Assembly: GCF_003987145.1 (NCBI RefSeq)
Contig: NZ_PIPL01000001.1
Location: 248,001 to 312,000 of the forward strand
Reading direction: 5' to 3'
DNA length: 64,000 bases
Origin: Aliidiomarina minuta
GTDB taxonomy: Bacteria; Pseudomonadota; Gammaproteobacteria; Enterobacterales; Alteromonadaceae
Position 1 is the first letter of the stretch, and every line of letters starts with the position of its first letter. Below, piece after piece: positions 1 through 8,445 of this stretch. Both the position numbers and the translations under genes were made by a program. The notes under the pieces were generated by a model. The model was not told the DNA's origin, did no database searches, and worked only from the letters and a program-made list of their open reading frames with translations.

Positions 1-165
1 ATGGCTAAGGACTTAGGTCTGGCTATGGATACAGCGGGTGCTGCGGGCGCCGCTACACCTATGGGCGAGCGCGTGCAGCAACTGTATAAGGAACATAGTG
101 AAGCGGGTTACGGAAAAAAAGACTTTTCCAGTATTTTTAATTACTTTGAACCAAAACGGACCTGA
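1..165 (+). CDS. mmsB: 3-hydroxyisobutyrate dehydrogenase, C-terminal end (partial)
   Basis: The reading frame is open from the first base and stops at 163-165, so only the last 54 residues are in the window; the ATG at base 1 is probably internal. The segment with KDLGLA, the small-residue helix and the closing KDFSSIF matches the C-terminal helical domain of 3-hydroxyisobutyrate dehydrogenases. These oxidise 3-hydroxyisobutyrate to methylmalonate semialdehyde in valine degradation. The next gene starts 2 bases downstream, so the two are almost certainly one operon. The Rossmann domain and catalytic lysine lie outside the window. The identification rests on this short tail plus the neighbour. 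Confidence 0.75.
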   Translation: MAKDLGLAMDTAGAAGAATPMGERVQQLYKEHSEAGYGKKDFSSIFNYFEPKRT

Positions 166-167
166 TT

Positions 168-932
168 ATGCAAATTAAAAACAGTGTTATTGTGATTACC
201 GGTGGCGCCCAGGGGCTTGGGCGCGCTATGGCAGAGCACTTTGCGGAGCAGGGCGCTAAACTGGCGTTGATTGACATGAACGATGAGGCGCTGCAAGAAG
301 CTATCCAAAGTTGCCAGCAAAAAGGCGCTGCAGATGCGCGCTCTTATGTGGTTAACATTACTGATGAAGAAGCGGTCGAAGCGGCGTTTGCTAAAATTGA
401 CAGTGACTTTAACGGCATTAACGTGTTGGTGAACAATGCAGGCGTATTACGCGACGGCATGCTGGTTAAGTATAAAAATGGCGAAGTGACTCACAAAATG
501 CCGCTAAGCCAGTGGCAGTCAGTGATCGATGTTAACCTGACAGGAACCTTCCTGTGTGGACGCGAAGCGTCAGCGGTGATGGCAAAACGTGAGAATGGCG
601 GCGTAATTATTAATATCTCAAGCGTTGCCCGTGCCGGCAATATAGGTCAGACCAACTATGCGGCTACTAAAGCGGGTGTTGTTGCTATGACCGTAACCTG
701 GGCGCGTGAACTGGGTCGTTTTGGTATTCGTTGTGGCGCTATCGCACCAGGCTTTATTGAAACGCCAATGACTCAGGCAATGAAACCAGAGGCTGTCGAG
801 CGCGCTTTAGCTATGGTTCCGCTAAAACGCTGGGGACAGCCTTCAGAGGTTGCAGACTCTGCTCGTTATATTATTGAAAACGACTTTTTCAGTGGTCGTG
901 TTATCGAAATAGACGGTGGCGTGCGACTGTAA
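168..932 (+). CDS. SDR-family dehydrogenase, IvdG-like (2-methyl-3-hydroxybutyryl-CoA dehydrogenase)
   Basis: A 254-residue classical short-chain dehydrogenase. Visible motifs are the cofactor loop TGGAQGLG (residues 11-18), NNAG (89-92) and the catalytic set S151, Y164, K168 with the usual 13- and 4-residue spacing. The C-terminus ends in the EIDGGVRL type common to FabG-like enzymes. It lies 2 bases after the mmsB tail. In Shewanella the gene after mmsB in the Ile/Val degradation operon is ivdG, so oxidation of 2-methyl-3-hydroxybutyryl-CoA to the ketoacyl-CoA in isoleucine breakdown is the likely role. Substrate is inferred from context; acetoacetyl-CoA reduction is the alternative. A terminator follows. 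Confidence 0.8.
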   Translation: MQIKNSVIVITGGAQGLGRAMAEHFAEQGAKLALIDMNDEALQEAIQSCQQKGAADARSYVVNITDEEAVEAAFAKIDSDFNGINVLVNNAGVLRDGMLVKYKNGEVTHKMPLSQWQSVIDVNLTGTFLCGREASAVMAKRENGGVIINISSVARAGNIGQTNYAATKAGVVAMTVTWARELGRFGIRCGAIAPGFIETPMTQAMKPEAVERALAMVPLKRWGQPSEVADSARYIIENDFFSGRVIEIDGGVRL

Positions 933-943
933 CCAGCAATGGA

Positions 944-973
944 ACAGGGCCGTTCTAACGGCCCTGTATTTTT
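944..973 (+). terminator. Rho-independent terminator of the mmsB-ivdG operon
   Basis: A perfect 10-bp stem (ACAGGGCCGT and its complement) with a TCTA loop is followed by ATTTTT. It lies 12 bases after the dehydrogenase stop and closes the operon. Confidence 0.9.
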
Positions 974-1038
974 ACGTACTCGCCTTTATTCTTCATTTTC
1001 GGTATGCTTAGGCCGTTTTCCCAACAAAAGCGGCTACT

Positions 1039-1944
1039 ATGCGCAAACTACCGCCTTTAAACGCCTTGAAATCCTTTGAAGCAGCGGCTCGACACCTGAG
1101 CTTTACTAAGGCTGCGGAAGAGCTTTTTGTTACACAGGCTGCAGTAAGTCATCAGGTTAAAGCTCTGGAAGATTATCTTGGTATGCCGCTTTTCCTGCGT
1201 CGTAACCGCAGCTTGTTATTGACTGAATCCGGGCAAAATTACTACCTTGATATCAGGTCAATTCTGGAACAACTGACTCAGGCTACCAATAAGTTAATGT
1301 TGGCCAGTGAACGAGGCTCGTTAACCGTAAGTGTACCGCCCAGTTTCGCTATTTTATGGCTGGTGCCGCGGCTTAGTCTGTTTCATGATACCTATCCGGA
1401 TATTGATGTACGCATTAAAGCCGTTGATGAAGTGACTGGCTCGTTAACCGATAATGTAGATGTAGCTATTTATTACGGCCGCGGTCACTGGCCGGGCTTA
1501 CGTTCTTATAAGCTGCATAAAGAATTTTTGCTGCCGGTATGTTCGCCGCGTTTATTAGATGGGGCAAAGGTTTTACGAGAGCCGGAACATTTATTAGAGC
1601 ATACTTTATTACATGAAGAGACCCGTAACGCCTGGAAAGACTGGTTTGAGATGGTGAATCTGGAAGTGCCTGCACGCATAAAAGGCCCAGTGTTCAGTCA
1701 TTCTTCATTATCGCTGAAAGCGGCGGTGCATGGGCAGGGCATAGCCCTGGCTAATAGTGTATTAGCTAAGCCGGAGCTGGATAGTGGCCATCTGGTTAAA
1801 ATTTTTGATACGGTGCTGCCGACTAGTGACGCTTTCCATTTGGTATGTCGGGAGTCACAGGCTGATATTGGTAAAATAGCCACTTTTCGCAATTGGTTAC
1901 TGACTCTGGTGGAGCAGGAAGAGACAGAAAGCAATGGCGGATAA
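1039..1944 (+). CDS. gcvA: LysR-type regulator GcvA (glycine cleavage system activator)
   Basis: A 301-residue LysR regulator: winged helix-turn-helix at about residues 5-65, then a periplasmic-binding-protein-like effector domain. The N-terminus RKLPPLNALKSFEAAARHLSFTKAAEELFVTQAAVSHQ is GcvA-like almost residue for residue (shown as family resemblance), as are FAIxWLVPRLS and YGRGxWPGLR in the effector domain. GcvA controls the glycine cleavage operon gcvTHP, which is not in this window. It begins the block gcvA-ygdD-rlmM seen in E. coli, here with a hydrolase gene inserted. The last 11 bases overlap the next gene, so translation is likely coupled. Confidence 0.88.
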   Translation: MRKLPPLNALKSFEAAARHLSFTKAAEELFVTQAAVSHQVKALEDYLGMPLFLRRNRSLLLTESGQNYYLDIRSILEQLTQATNKLMLASERGSLTVSVPPSFAILWLVPRLSLFHDTYPDIDVRIKAVDEVTGSLTDNVDVAIYYGRGHWPGLRSYKLHKEFLLPVCSPRLLDGAKVLREPEHLLEHTLLHEETRNAWKDWFEMVNLEVPARIKGPVFSHSSLSLKAAVHGQGIALANSVLAKPELDSGHLVKIFDTVLPTSDAFHLVCRESQADIGKIATFRNWLLTLVEQEETESNGG

Positions 1945-2554
1945 AGATTTGCTGTGGAACGGAGAGCATCAGCACATAGTTGTACTCTTTGCTCATGGTG
2001 CAGGAGCAGGCCCGGACAGCGCCTTTATGCAATTTATAGCGCAGAGTCTTGCAGATAACGGGCTGGCTGTCGTACGTTTTGACTTTCCATATTGGCAAAA
2101 AGTCAGGAGTACTGGCATAAAACGACCACCTAATCCGCAGCCGGTGTTACAGGACAAGATGTTAGAAGTAGCCGCCACGCTTGCCGGTCGACCTTTGTGG
2201 TTAATGGGTAAGTCTATGGGAGCCCGGGTAGCTTTTCAGTGCGTTGACAAGGCTAAGGCCAGAGGCGCGGTAGGATTGGGTTTTCCTTTTCATCCGCCGG
2301 CTAAAGTTGAACGTACGCGCACCCATGAACTGAATAATGCAGCCGCTGCTAATCTGGTCGTACAGGGAACTCTGGATCCTTTTGGTAAAGAGGATTGGGT
2401 GAAGCAACAGCAGTTGCCTGAAAACCTGGAATTACAATGGATTGAGAAGGCTAAACACGACCTGGTGCCAAATAAATCAACCGGGGTCAGCGATAAAGAA
2501 AGCTGGCGCTTAGTGGCGACAAAAGTCGCAACCTTTATAAAGGAAAGAAGCTGA
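1934..2554 (+). CDS. Alpha/beta hydrolase, Tex30/KANL3-like family
   Basis: A 206-residue cytosolic alpha/beta-hydrolase fold protein. The oxyanion-side AHGAGAG (residues 20-26), the nucleophile elbow GKSMGAR with S94, a late Asp in QGTLDPFG and His in AKHDL give a complete Ser-Asp-His triad. This pattern fits the small Tex30/KANL3-type hydrolases, whose substrates in bacteria are not known. It overlaps gcvA by 11 bases and shares one base with ygdD (ATGA junction), so it is embedded in the gcvA-ygdD-rlmM transcript although E. coli has no such gene there. I do not assign a substrate. Confidence 0.75.
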   Translation: MADKDLLWNGEHQHIVVLFAHGAGAGPDSAFMQFIAQSLADNGLAVVRFDFPYWQKVRSTGIKRPPNPQPVLQDKMLEVAATLAGRPLWLMGKSMGARVAFQCVDKAKARGAVGLGFPFHPPAKVERTRTHELNNAAAANLVVQGTLDPFGKEDWVKQQQLPENLELQWIEKAKHDLVPNKSTGVSDKESWRLVATKVATFIKERS

Positions 2555-2943
2555 TGTACTGGATTATTATGCTAGCTGCTGTTTTGGGTGGCTTAAGTGT
2601 AGCTATGGGGGCTTTTGCTGCTCATGGATTGCAGAATCAACTGAGTTCGCAGTCGCTGGAAGTCTTTAAAACCGGCGTGCAGTATCAATTTATTCATGCA
2701 CTTGCTTTGTTAGCTATCGGCGTGTGGGCGGTACAACAGCCTCAGGGCTGGCTGCAGGTCGCAGCGATTGCCTGGTTAATTGGTATTATTTTGTTTAGTG
2801 GTAGCCTGTATGGTTTAAGTATTCTTGAGTGGCGCTGGTTAGGTCCGGTTACTCCACTTGGGGGAATTAGTTTTATTATCGGCTGGATAGCCGTATTTAT
2901 GGCAGCCTGGCGGGCTGCTGCTAAGGTATCAGGAAGTTTATGA
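2554..2943 (+). CDS. ygdD: DUF423 family inner-membrane protein YgdD
   Basis: A 129-residue, very hydrophobic protein with about four transmembrane segments and the family signature GAFAAHGL near the N-terminus and GGISFIIGW near the end. DUF423 proteins are small inner-membrane proteins of unknown function. The start ATG overlaps the preceding stop (ATGA) and the last 4 bases overlap rlmM. Position between gcvA and rlmM is conserved in enterobacteria, which supports the assignment. Confidence 0.85.
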   Translation: MYWIIMLAAVLGGLSVAMGAFAAHGLQNQLSSQSLEVFKTGVQYQFIHALALLAIGVWAVQQPQGWLQVAAIAWLIGIILFSGSLYGLSILEWRWLGPVTPLGGISFIIGWIAVFMAAWRAAAKVSGSL

Positions 2944-4019
2944 GTGCAGTAGTATTATATTGTCGTGCTGGTTTTGAAGGTGAGTGTGCGGCTGAAATTC
3001 AGGAGAGAGCCGCTGAACTGGGTATCCATGGATACTGTAAAGCACCGGGTAACAGTGGTCTGGTGAGCTTTCACTGTAAACATGAAGAAGCCGATCATAT
3101 CGCACGTAAAACGCCAGTGTATAAGCTGATTTTTGCGCGGCAGTTGTTTGTTCGTGTGGCTGAGTGCAATGAGCTTCCGATACAGGATCGTGTGGGTGCT
3201 ATGCTGGAAGCTTTAGCTGAGCTGGACACTGATGTCTTGCCCAAATGCGGTGATATCTGGGTGGAAACTGCGGATACCAATGAAGGGCGTGCGCTCTCAG
3301 CTTTATGTCGCAGTATCACAGCTACGCTGCGTAAAAGCATGCGCGAACATGAACACCTGACGGAGAAAGACACGGACAGGCGGCCGGTGATGCACGTGAT
3401 GTTTCGCAGTACCCATTCAGCGATGCTGGGGTATTCTTACACCTATAACCATTCGCCTTACCCGATGGGCATAGCCCGGGTGCGTTCTCCAAAGAATGCA
3501 CCGAGCCGTTCGGCGGCGAAGCTGGCGGAAGCTTTTAAAGTGATGATTCCAGCAGCTGATTTTGATAAGCGGGTCTCTTCCGGCATGAATGCGGTGGACT
3601 TAGGGGCTTGTCCTGGAGGTTGGACCGCGGTGTTAGTACAACATGGCATGATGGTTCAGGCGGTCGATAATGGCGCTATGGACGAGTCGTTAATGCAAAC
3701 CGGGCAGGTGAAACATTTCCGTGAGGACGGTTTTGCTTTTCGCCCGAAAAAACGCAATATTGAATGGTTGGTCTGCGATATGGTAGATAAACCGGTAAAA
3801 GTCTCCCATCTGATGGCTGACTGGTTTGTGGAAGAATATTGTCAGCAGGCGATATTTAACCTGAAATTACCGATGAAAAAGCGTTATCCCGCAGTGCAGC
3901 AATATCTCCAGGCTATTCATGATCGACTGGCAGAAGCGGAAATGCGTCACTATGAGTTGCATGCGAAGCATCTTTACCATGATCGTGAAGAGATCACCTT
4001 GTATTTAAGACGCACCTAA
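2940..4019 (+). CDS. rlmM: 23S rRNA 2'-O-ribose methyltransferase RlmM (C2498)
   Basis: A 359-residue SAM-dependent methyltransferase that modifies C2498 in domain V of 23S rRNA. The N-terminal half is a THUMP-like RNA-binding region. The C-terminal Rossmann domain carries the SAM loop DLGACPGGWT (about residues 221-230) and the catalytic-lysine region FNLKLPMKKRY. Length is close to the E. coli protein. Its start overlaps the ygdD stop by 4 bases, the same junction style as the rest of the operon. A strong terminator follows. Confidence 0.93.
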   Translation: MSAVVLYCRAGFEGECAAEIQERAAELGIHGYCKAPGNSGLVSFHCKHEEADHIARKTPVYKLIFARQLFVRVAECNELPIQDRVGAMLEALAELDTDVLPKCGDIWVETADTNEGRALSALCRSITATLRKSMREHEHLTEKDTDRRPVMHVMFRSTHSAMLGYSYTYNHSPYPMGIARVRSPKNAPSRSAAKLAEAFKVMIPAADFDKRVSSGMNAVDLGACPGGWTAVLVQHGMMVQAVDNGAMDESLMQTGQVKHFREDGFAFRPKKRNIEWLVCDMVDKPVKVSHLMADWFVEEYCQQAIFNLKLPMKKRYPAVQQYLQAIHDRLAEAEMRHYELHAKHLYHDREEITLYLRRT

Positions 4020-4037
4020 CCCTATCGAATTTTTTCT

Positions 4038-4073
4038 AAACCCCCTGATAATTAATTATCAGGGGGTTTTTTT
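4038..4073 (+). terminator. Rho-independent terminator after rlmM
   Basis: Bases 4038-4069 form a perfect 32-base inverted repeat with five consecutive C:G pairs and an AT-rich apex, followed by a run of T. It ends the gcvA-rlmM operon. Confidence 0.92.
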
Positions 4074-4376
4074 ATACCTGAAATCAGTATGTATAAAAGA
4101 CCCCCATGAAAATCTGCAGACGATTCTTCAATTACCTTTTTTGGTTGCATATAAATTCACATTAAACCTGTTTACGTTTACGTAAGGTGAAGTAAATAAA
4201 ATGTTTTTATTTTATAATTTGACTATTAATTCATTATTAATGAATAAAAACCTGTTTTGGGGTTGTCTGTATGGTTTTGTTTATTTATTGTTAATAAGAG
4301 TCCTTCGAGCGGTCGGGTTCATTGAATTCATAAGTAGGGTCTCTGTTAAAAAATAATCACTACCGGGAGAAGAGTT
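4074..4376 (+). promoter_or_regulatory. AT-rich upstream region of the TonB receptor with LacI-like half-palindrome
   Basis: This gap of about 300 bases holds no convincing gene. It is AT-rich and should contain the receptor promoter, but I cannot fix a clear -35/-10 pair. Bases 4170-4187 carry GTTTAC twice in direct order, and the second copy forms GTTTACGTAAGG (4176-4187), 10 of 12 positions of a perfect palindrome with a central CG, the style of LacI-family operators. A Shine-Dalgarno-like GGGAGAAGAG precedes the receptor ATG. No protein binding is shown by the sequence. Confidence 0.35.
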
Positions 4377-7238
4377 ATGTTCAACGATAATAAAGTGTCC
4401 AGGTCTGTAAGGTGGGCATTGGTGATGGGAGTCGCTGGTGTTTCGTGCAGTATGCCTTTATATGCTCAGCAGGCAGCTGAAGCAAATGATGAAGTTGTAG
4501 AAGAGAGGTTTGAGCGGGTTCAGGTCACGGGGTCACGTATCCGGCGAACCGATACAGAGACCGCAAGTCCGGTTCATGTAGTCACGGCTGAGGACATAAG
4601 AGCAACCGGTTTCACGCGAATTGAAGATTTAATGGCGACCTTGCCGCAACTGGAAATGGCGGGACAAAGTTCGTTTCTGGCCAACGCGACAGGGGTGGCA
4701 AATCTGGATTTAAGAGGTATGGGCGTTAATCGTACTTTGGTACTGGTCAATGGTCGTCGTTTGCAACCGGGTGGTGCTCAATCGCAAGCTCCTGACGTGA
4801 ATCAGATTCCTATTGCCCTGGTGGAACGAGTAGAGGTAATGACCGGGGGTGGTTCCAGTGTATATGGTGCTGATGCGGTTGCTGGTGTAGTGAACTTTGT
4901 CATGCGTTCTAATTTCGAAGGACTGGAAGTATCCGCTGGTGTTGCTGGTTATCAGCACAGTAACGGACACTCATACATGCGTGAGCTTCAGGATACTGCT
5001 GGTTACGAATATCCTACAGGCAGTGGCTTTGATGGTGAAACATTCACCATTGATCTGGTCGGCGGTAGTACTTTTGCCAATGGTAAAGGTCATGCTTCGG
5101 TTTATGCTACCTGGAGAAAAAATGAAGAAGTATTGCAGGCTGACCGAGACTACTCTTCTTGTGCTCTGAACAACTCGGGCACGGCCTGTGGCGGTTCAGC
5201 CACTGCGGAGAATCCTAATTTTTATTTTATGCCGCTACAGAACGGCGACCCTGATTACGATCGCGAGGTGTATTGGGCCCTGACCCCAGAGAATCAATTC
5301 TCACCTGATGCCACGAGTCTTTATAACTATGCGCCAGCAAATCATTTTATGCGGCCGAATGAACGTTATACATTCGGTTCATTTCTGGAGTACGAGGTTA
5401 ATCAGCACTTTCGCCCCTATGTTGAAACAAATTACATGCATGACCGCACGGTAGGCCAACGGGGCGAGTCTGGGATTTTCTTTGAGGGTTTTGAGTTCGA
5501 TATTAATAGCGATGTCTTTACAGATGCGCAACGTGCTCAGCTACAGGAACAGTTTCCTGGTGAGGATCTTGTATATGCCGAAATTGGTAAACGAAATGTA
5601 GAAGGAGGGCCCAGACGGAATTCATTGGACCACAACTCTTATCGTATCGTTGTTGGGGCGGATGGATTGATAAACGATATGTGGGAATATGATGTGTCTT
5701 TTCAATATGGTACTACCTCGTCTATACGGGTGGCTGAAAATGACCTTTTTGTTCCTTCTCTGGCTCAGGTTCTTCGGGCTGAAGGTGCAGAGGTTTGTGG
5801 TGAGGATTGTATTCCTTATGAAATTTTCACTTACAATGGTGTGACGCCTGAGGCCGCCGGAGGACTGGGCGGTGTGGCTATGCTGACAGGTTATACACGA
5901 CAACGTATCGTAAATGGTTTCATCTCTGGCGAAATGGACTGGGGTTTACCCAGCTCCAGTTACAATATTTCTGCAGTTATTGGTCTCGAAAATCGTGAAG
6001 TTGATTTTGAAAGCATAGCGGATGAGGTTTACCAACAGTCTTTATTGACCAGCATGGGGGGCCCGATTGACAGCCTGCGCGGTGGTTACAATGTGCGGGA
6101 GGTGTTTTCGGAATTAAGCATTCCCGTATTGGAAGATGCAGTGGCTGTAGACAGACTGGCCATAGATCTGGGACTTCGTTATTCGGACTACAATACAACG
6201 GGGTCGGAATCGACTTATAAAGTGGGCGTCGACTGGACTATTAATCCAGATTATAAAATTCGGGGTAGTTATAATCGCGCTGTCCGCGCTCCTAACGTAG
6301 AAGAACTTTTTTCCGTGCAAAGTCAGGGGTTATGGGTGGGTAATGATAATTGCGCGGGTGAAACGCCGCAGTTTACTTTAGAGCAATGCATCAATACCGG
6401 AATGACCGAAGCCCAGTACGGTAATGCGACAACCAGTCCGGCAAATCAGTATAATGGTATTTTCGGCGGTAATCCTGGATTGAACCCCGAAATTGCAGAC
6501 ACTTATACGCTTGGATTGGTTGCGAATCCTTTTGATCGTTTTAATTTTACCGTCGACTATTGGGATATCAAACTGGAGAGCAGCATTGGTAATACCAATC
6601 CTGAGTTGACTATTGATCAGTGTGCACTCACTGGCAATGATCAGTTCTGTGACCGCATCCAACGCGGCCCTGCAGGTGACTTATGGCGTGGTAATGAAAG
6701 TTATGTGATTGGTACTCAGGAAAACCTGGCAGAAGAGCACTTCCGCGGCATTGATGTCAGTGCAAATTATATGATGGATGTCTTGGGAGGCCGTCTGCGA
6801 GCCAGTGTTAATGGGAGTTACAACCTGAAGAAGGAGACCACTACCTTACCCGGTGTTGATGACGCTCAGTATGACTGTTCGGGCATTATTAGCGCGACCT
6901 GTTTTCCTCAGCCGGAATGGCGACACACAGCTAACCTGAATTATCAGTCATCGGGTATCTGGGATGCTGGACTGAGATGGCGTTATGTTGGTGGTGTTGA
7001 TTATGTTGGAGATACGGATGAGCTTATTGGCAGTGGACTGTCTTCATTCAGCTTTTTTGATTTGAATGCTAGTTTTGCAATCAGCGAAATTATCAGTCTG
7101 CAGGCTGGGGTTAATAATATTCTGGATAAAACTCCTGCTGTGGTCGCTGGTGTTAATTCCAGTGAGGGCAACATAATTCCTGGGTTTCATGATCCCCTGG
7201 GACGTTATCTGTTTACTAGTGTGACAATGCGCTTTTAA
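4377..7238 (+). CDS. TonB-dependent outer-membrane receptor
   Basis: A 953-residue receptor. A signal peptide ends near LYAQ (residue 31), a TonB-box-like stretch ERVQVTGSRIRR lies at 46-57, and the plug domain covers about 60-180 with LVLVNGRR and the GSSVYGADAVAGVVN segment. The remainder is a beta-barrel that ends in an aromatic residue (MRF), as expected for BamA-inserted proteins. The plug type is the large proteobacterial class used for siderophores, peptides or glycans; the ligand cannot be read from sequence. It stands alone between two terminators. Cys-rich loops (residues about 260, 460, 665-740) suggest disulphide-stabilised extracellular loops. Confidence 0.92.
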   Translation: MFNDNKVSRSVRWALVMGVAGVSCSMPLYAQQAAEANDEVVEERFERVQVTGSRIRRTDTETASPVHVVTAEDIRATGFTRIEDLMATLPQLEMAGQSSFLANATGVANLDLRGMGVNRTLVLVNGRRLQPGGAQSQAPDVNQIPIALVERVEVMTGGGSSVYGADAVAGVVNFVMRSNFEGLEVSAGVAGYQHSNGHSYMRELQDTAGYEYPTGSGFDGETFTIDLVGGSTFANGKGHASVYATWRKNEEVLQADRDYSSCALNNSGTACGGSATAENPNFYFMPLQNGDPDYDREVYWALTPENQFSPDATSLYNYAPANHFMRPNERYTFGSFLEYEVNQHFRPYVETNYMHDRTVGQRGESGIFFEGFEFDINSDVFTDAQRAQLQEQFPGEDLVYAEIGKRNVEGGPRRNSLDHNSYRIVVGADGLINDMWEYDVSFQYGTTSSIRVAENDLFVPSLAQVLRAEGAEVCGEDCIPYEIFTYNGVTPEAAGGLGGVAMLTGYTRQRIVNGFISGEMDWGLPSSSYNISAVIGLENREVDFESIADEVYQQSLLTSMGGPIDSLRGGYNVREVFSELSIPVLEDAVAVDRLAIDLGLRYSDYNTTGSESTYKVGVDWTINPDYKIRGSYNRAVRAPNVEELFSVQSQGLWVGNDNCAGETPQFTLEQCINTGMTEAQYGNATTSPANQYNGIFGGNPGLNPEIADTYTLGLVANPFDRFNFTVDYWDIKLESSIGNTNPELTIDQCALTGNDQFCDRIQRGPAGDLWRGNESYVIGTQENLAEEHFRGIDVSANYMMDVLGGRLRASVNGSYNLKKETTTLPGVDDAQYDCSGIISATCFPQPEWRHTANLNYQSSGIWDAGLRWRYVGGVDYVGDTDELIGSGLSSFSFFDLNASFAISEIISLQAGVNNILDKTPAVVAGVNSSEGNIIPGFHDPLGRYLFTSVTMRF

Positions 7239-7259
7239 ATCGGCCAGATAGCCATAAGC

Positions 7260-7288
7260 AAAAGAGCCAGCATATTGCTGGCTCTTTT
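7260..7288. terminator. Bidirectional terminator between the TonB receptor and isocitrate dehydrogenase
   Basis: A perfect 13-bp stem (AAAAGAGCCAGCA and complement) with a TAT loop sits between two convergent genes. T runs on either strand flank it, so it can stop transcription from both sides. Confidence 0.88.
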
Positions 7289-7302
7289 ATATCGGTGCTT
7301 AT

Positions 7303-8307
7303 TTAAAGGCGTTCAAGAATAGCCTGTGTGAAATCAGTGGTACCATGGCTACCACCCAGGTCACGGGTAGTACGGTCACCAGTTTCAATGACATCACGTA
7401 AAGCATTTCGAATATTATTAGCTTGTTCATGCATGTTTAAATGCTCCAGCATCTGAATAGACGCCAGAATAACTGAACTTGGGTTAGCCAGGTTTTGACC
7501 CGCAATGTCAGGTGCTGAACCATGAACAGCTTCAAAAATGGCACATTTTTCGCCGATGTTCGCACCTGGAGCCATGCCCAGGCCGCCGACCAGGCCGGCA
7601 CAGAGGTCAGAAAGAATATCGCCGAACAGGTTAGTGGTAACCAGCACATCAAACTGAGAGGGGTCCATAACCAGCTTCATACAAGTGGCGTCTACGATCA
7701 TCTCATCGGACTCAATATCTTCGTATTCTTTACCAATTTCGCGGGCAACGCTAAGGAACAAACCGGAAGTAGACTTGAGAATATTGGCTTTATGTACTGC
7801 CGTTACTTTTTTGCGACCCTCACGGCGAGCCAGTTCATAAGCAAAACGGACAATACGTTCGCAACCTAAACGAGTCACCTTACTCATAGCTTCGGCTTCG
7901 CTGCCATCTGCTTTGGTCGTCTGGCCAAGCCCTGAGTACATGCCTTCGGTATTTTCACGAATAGTAATGATATCAACGTCTTCGTAACGCGCCTGAGTGC
8001 CTTTAAAAGAATTGACCGGGCGGACGTTGGCGTAGAGTCCAAAATGTTTGCGCAGGGTGACGTTGATTGAAGTAAAGCCGCCGCCAACCGGAGTTGTTAA
8101 AGGGCCTTTTAACGTAATAGCGTTGTTCTCGATAGCAGCCAAAGTGCTTTCAGGGATCAACTCACCATGTTTTTCAAGTGCAATCAAGCCCGCGTCTGCA
8201 TACTCATACTCAAAGTCACAGCCTGCCTTATCGAGAATTTGGGTTGCTGCATCGATAATATCAGGGCCAATGCCGTCGCCTGGGATTACTGTGATCTTTC
8301 TAGTCAT
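7303..8307 (-). CDS. NAD-dependent isocitrate dehydrogenase
   Basis: A 334-residue member of the isocitrate/isopropylmalate dehydrogenase family. It has the substrate segment SINVTLRK and the acidic metal site DILSDL. In the cofactor segment VHGSAPDIAG the Asp-Ile pair replaces the Lys-Tyr that binds the 2'-phosphate in NADP enzymes, so NAD use is expected. The overall pattern matches the short IDH3-like bacterial NAD-isocitrate dehydrogenases rather than the ~415-residue NADP enzyme Icd of E. coli. No leu genes are adjacent, which argues against isopropylmalate dehydrogenase, although homoisocitrate or tartrate dehydrogenase cannot be fully excluded. The ribosome site AAAGGA precedes the ATG. 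Confidence 0.82.
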   Translation of the reverse strand: MTRKITVIPGDGIGPDIIDAATQILDKAGCDFEYEYADAGLIALEKHGELIPESTLAAIENNAITLKGPLTTPVGGGFTSINVTLRKHFGLYANVRPVNSFKGTQARYEDVDIITIRENTEGMYSGLGQTTKADGSEAEAMSKVTRLGCERIVRFAYELARREGRKKVTAVHKANILKSTSGLFLSVAREIGKEYEDIESDEMIVDATCMKLVMDPSQFDVLVTTNLFGDILSDLCAGLVGGLGMAPGANIGEKCAIFEAVHGSAPDIAGQNLANPSSVILASIQMLEHLNMHEQANNIRNALRDVIETGDRTTRDLGGSHGTTDFTQAILERL

Positions 8308-8380
8308 GGGATTTCCTTTTGCACGGATGATAATGAACTCACACTATGAAAATAGCGCGTAACAACTACATATGGCGCGA

Positions 8381-8410
8381 TTTATACCATTTTTTCAGGT
8401 TTCTTGCCAG
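8381..8410 (-). promoter_or_regulatory. Putative sigma-70 promoter for isocitrate dehydrogenase
   Basis: On the minus strand, CTGGCA (8410-8405), an 18-base spacer and TATAAA (8386-8381) are followed by a GC-rich start region. The distance to the ATG is about 75 bases. Confidence 0.45.
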
Positions 8411-8445
8411 CAGCTTACGACTAAGGTCTCAGGTTGCAGGACCAA

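Noticed and set aside
4038..4069. Fur-box-like palindrome (TGATAAT...ATTATCA) upstream of the TonB receptor
   Set aside because: The half-sites are two bases apart instead of one, and the element is a full terminator stem with a T tract just after rlmM, 300 bases from the receptor.
4201..4356. 51-codon ORF in the receptor upstream region
   Set aside because: AT-rich, low-complexity product with poor ribosome site; the region is better explained as regulatory DNA.
7522..7869. 115-codon ORF opposite isocitrate dehydrogenase
   Set aside because: It is a mirror of a well-supported gene, with no family resemblance or ribosome site.
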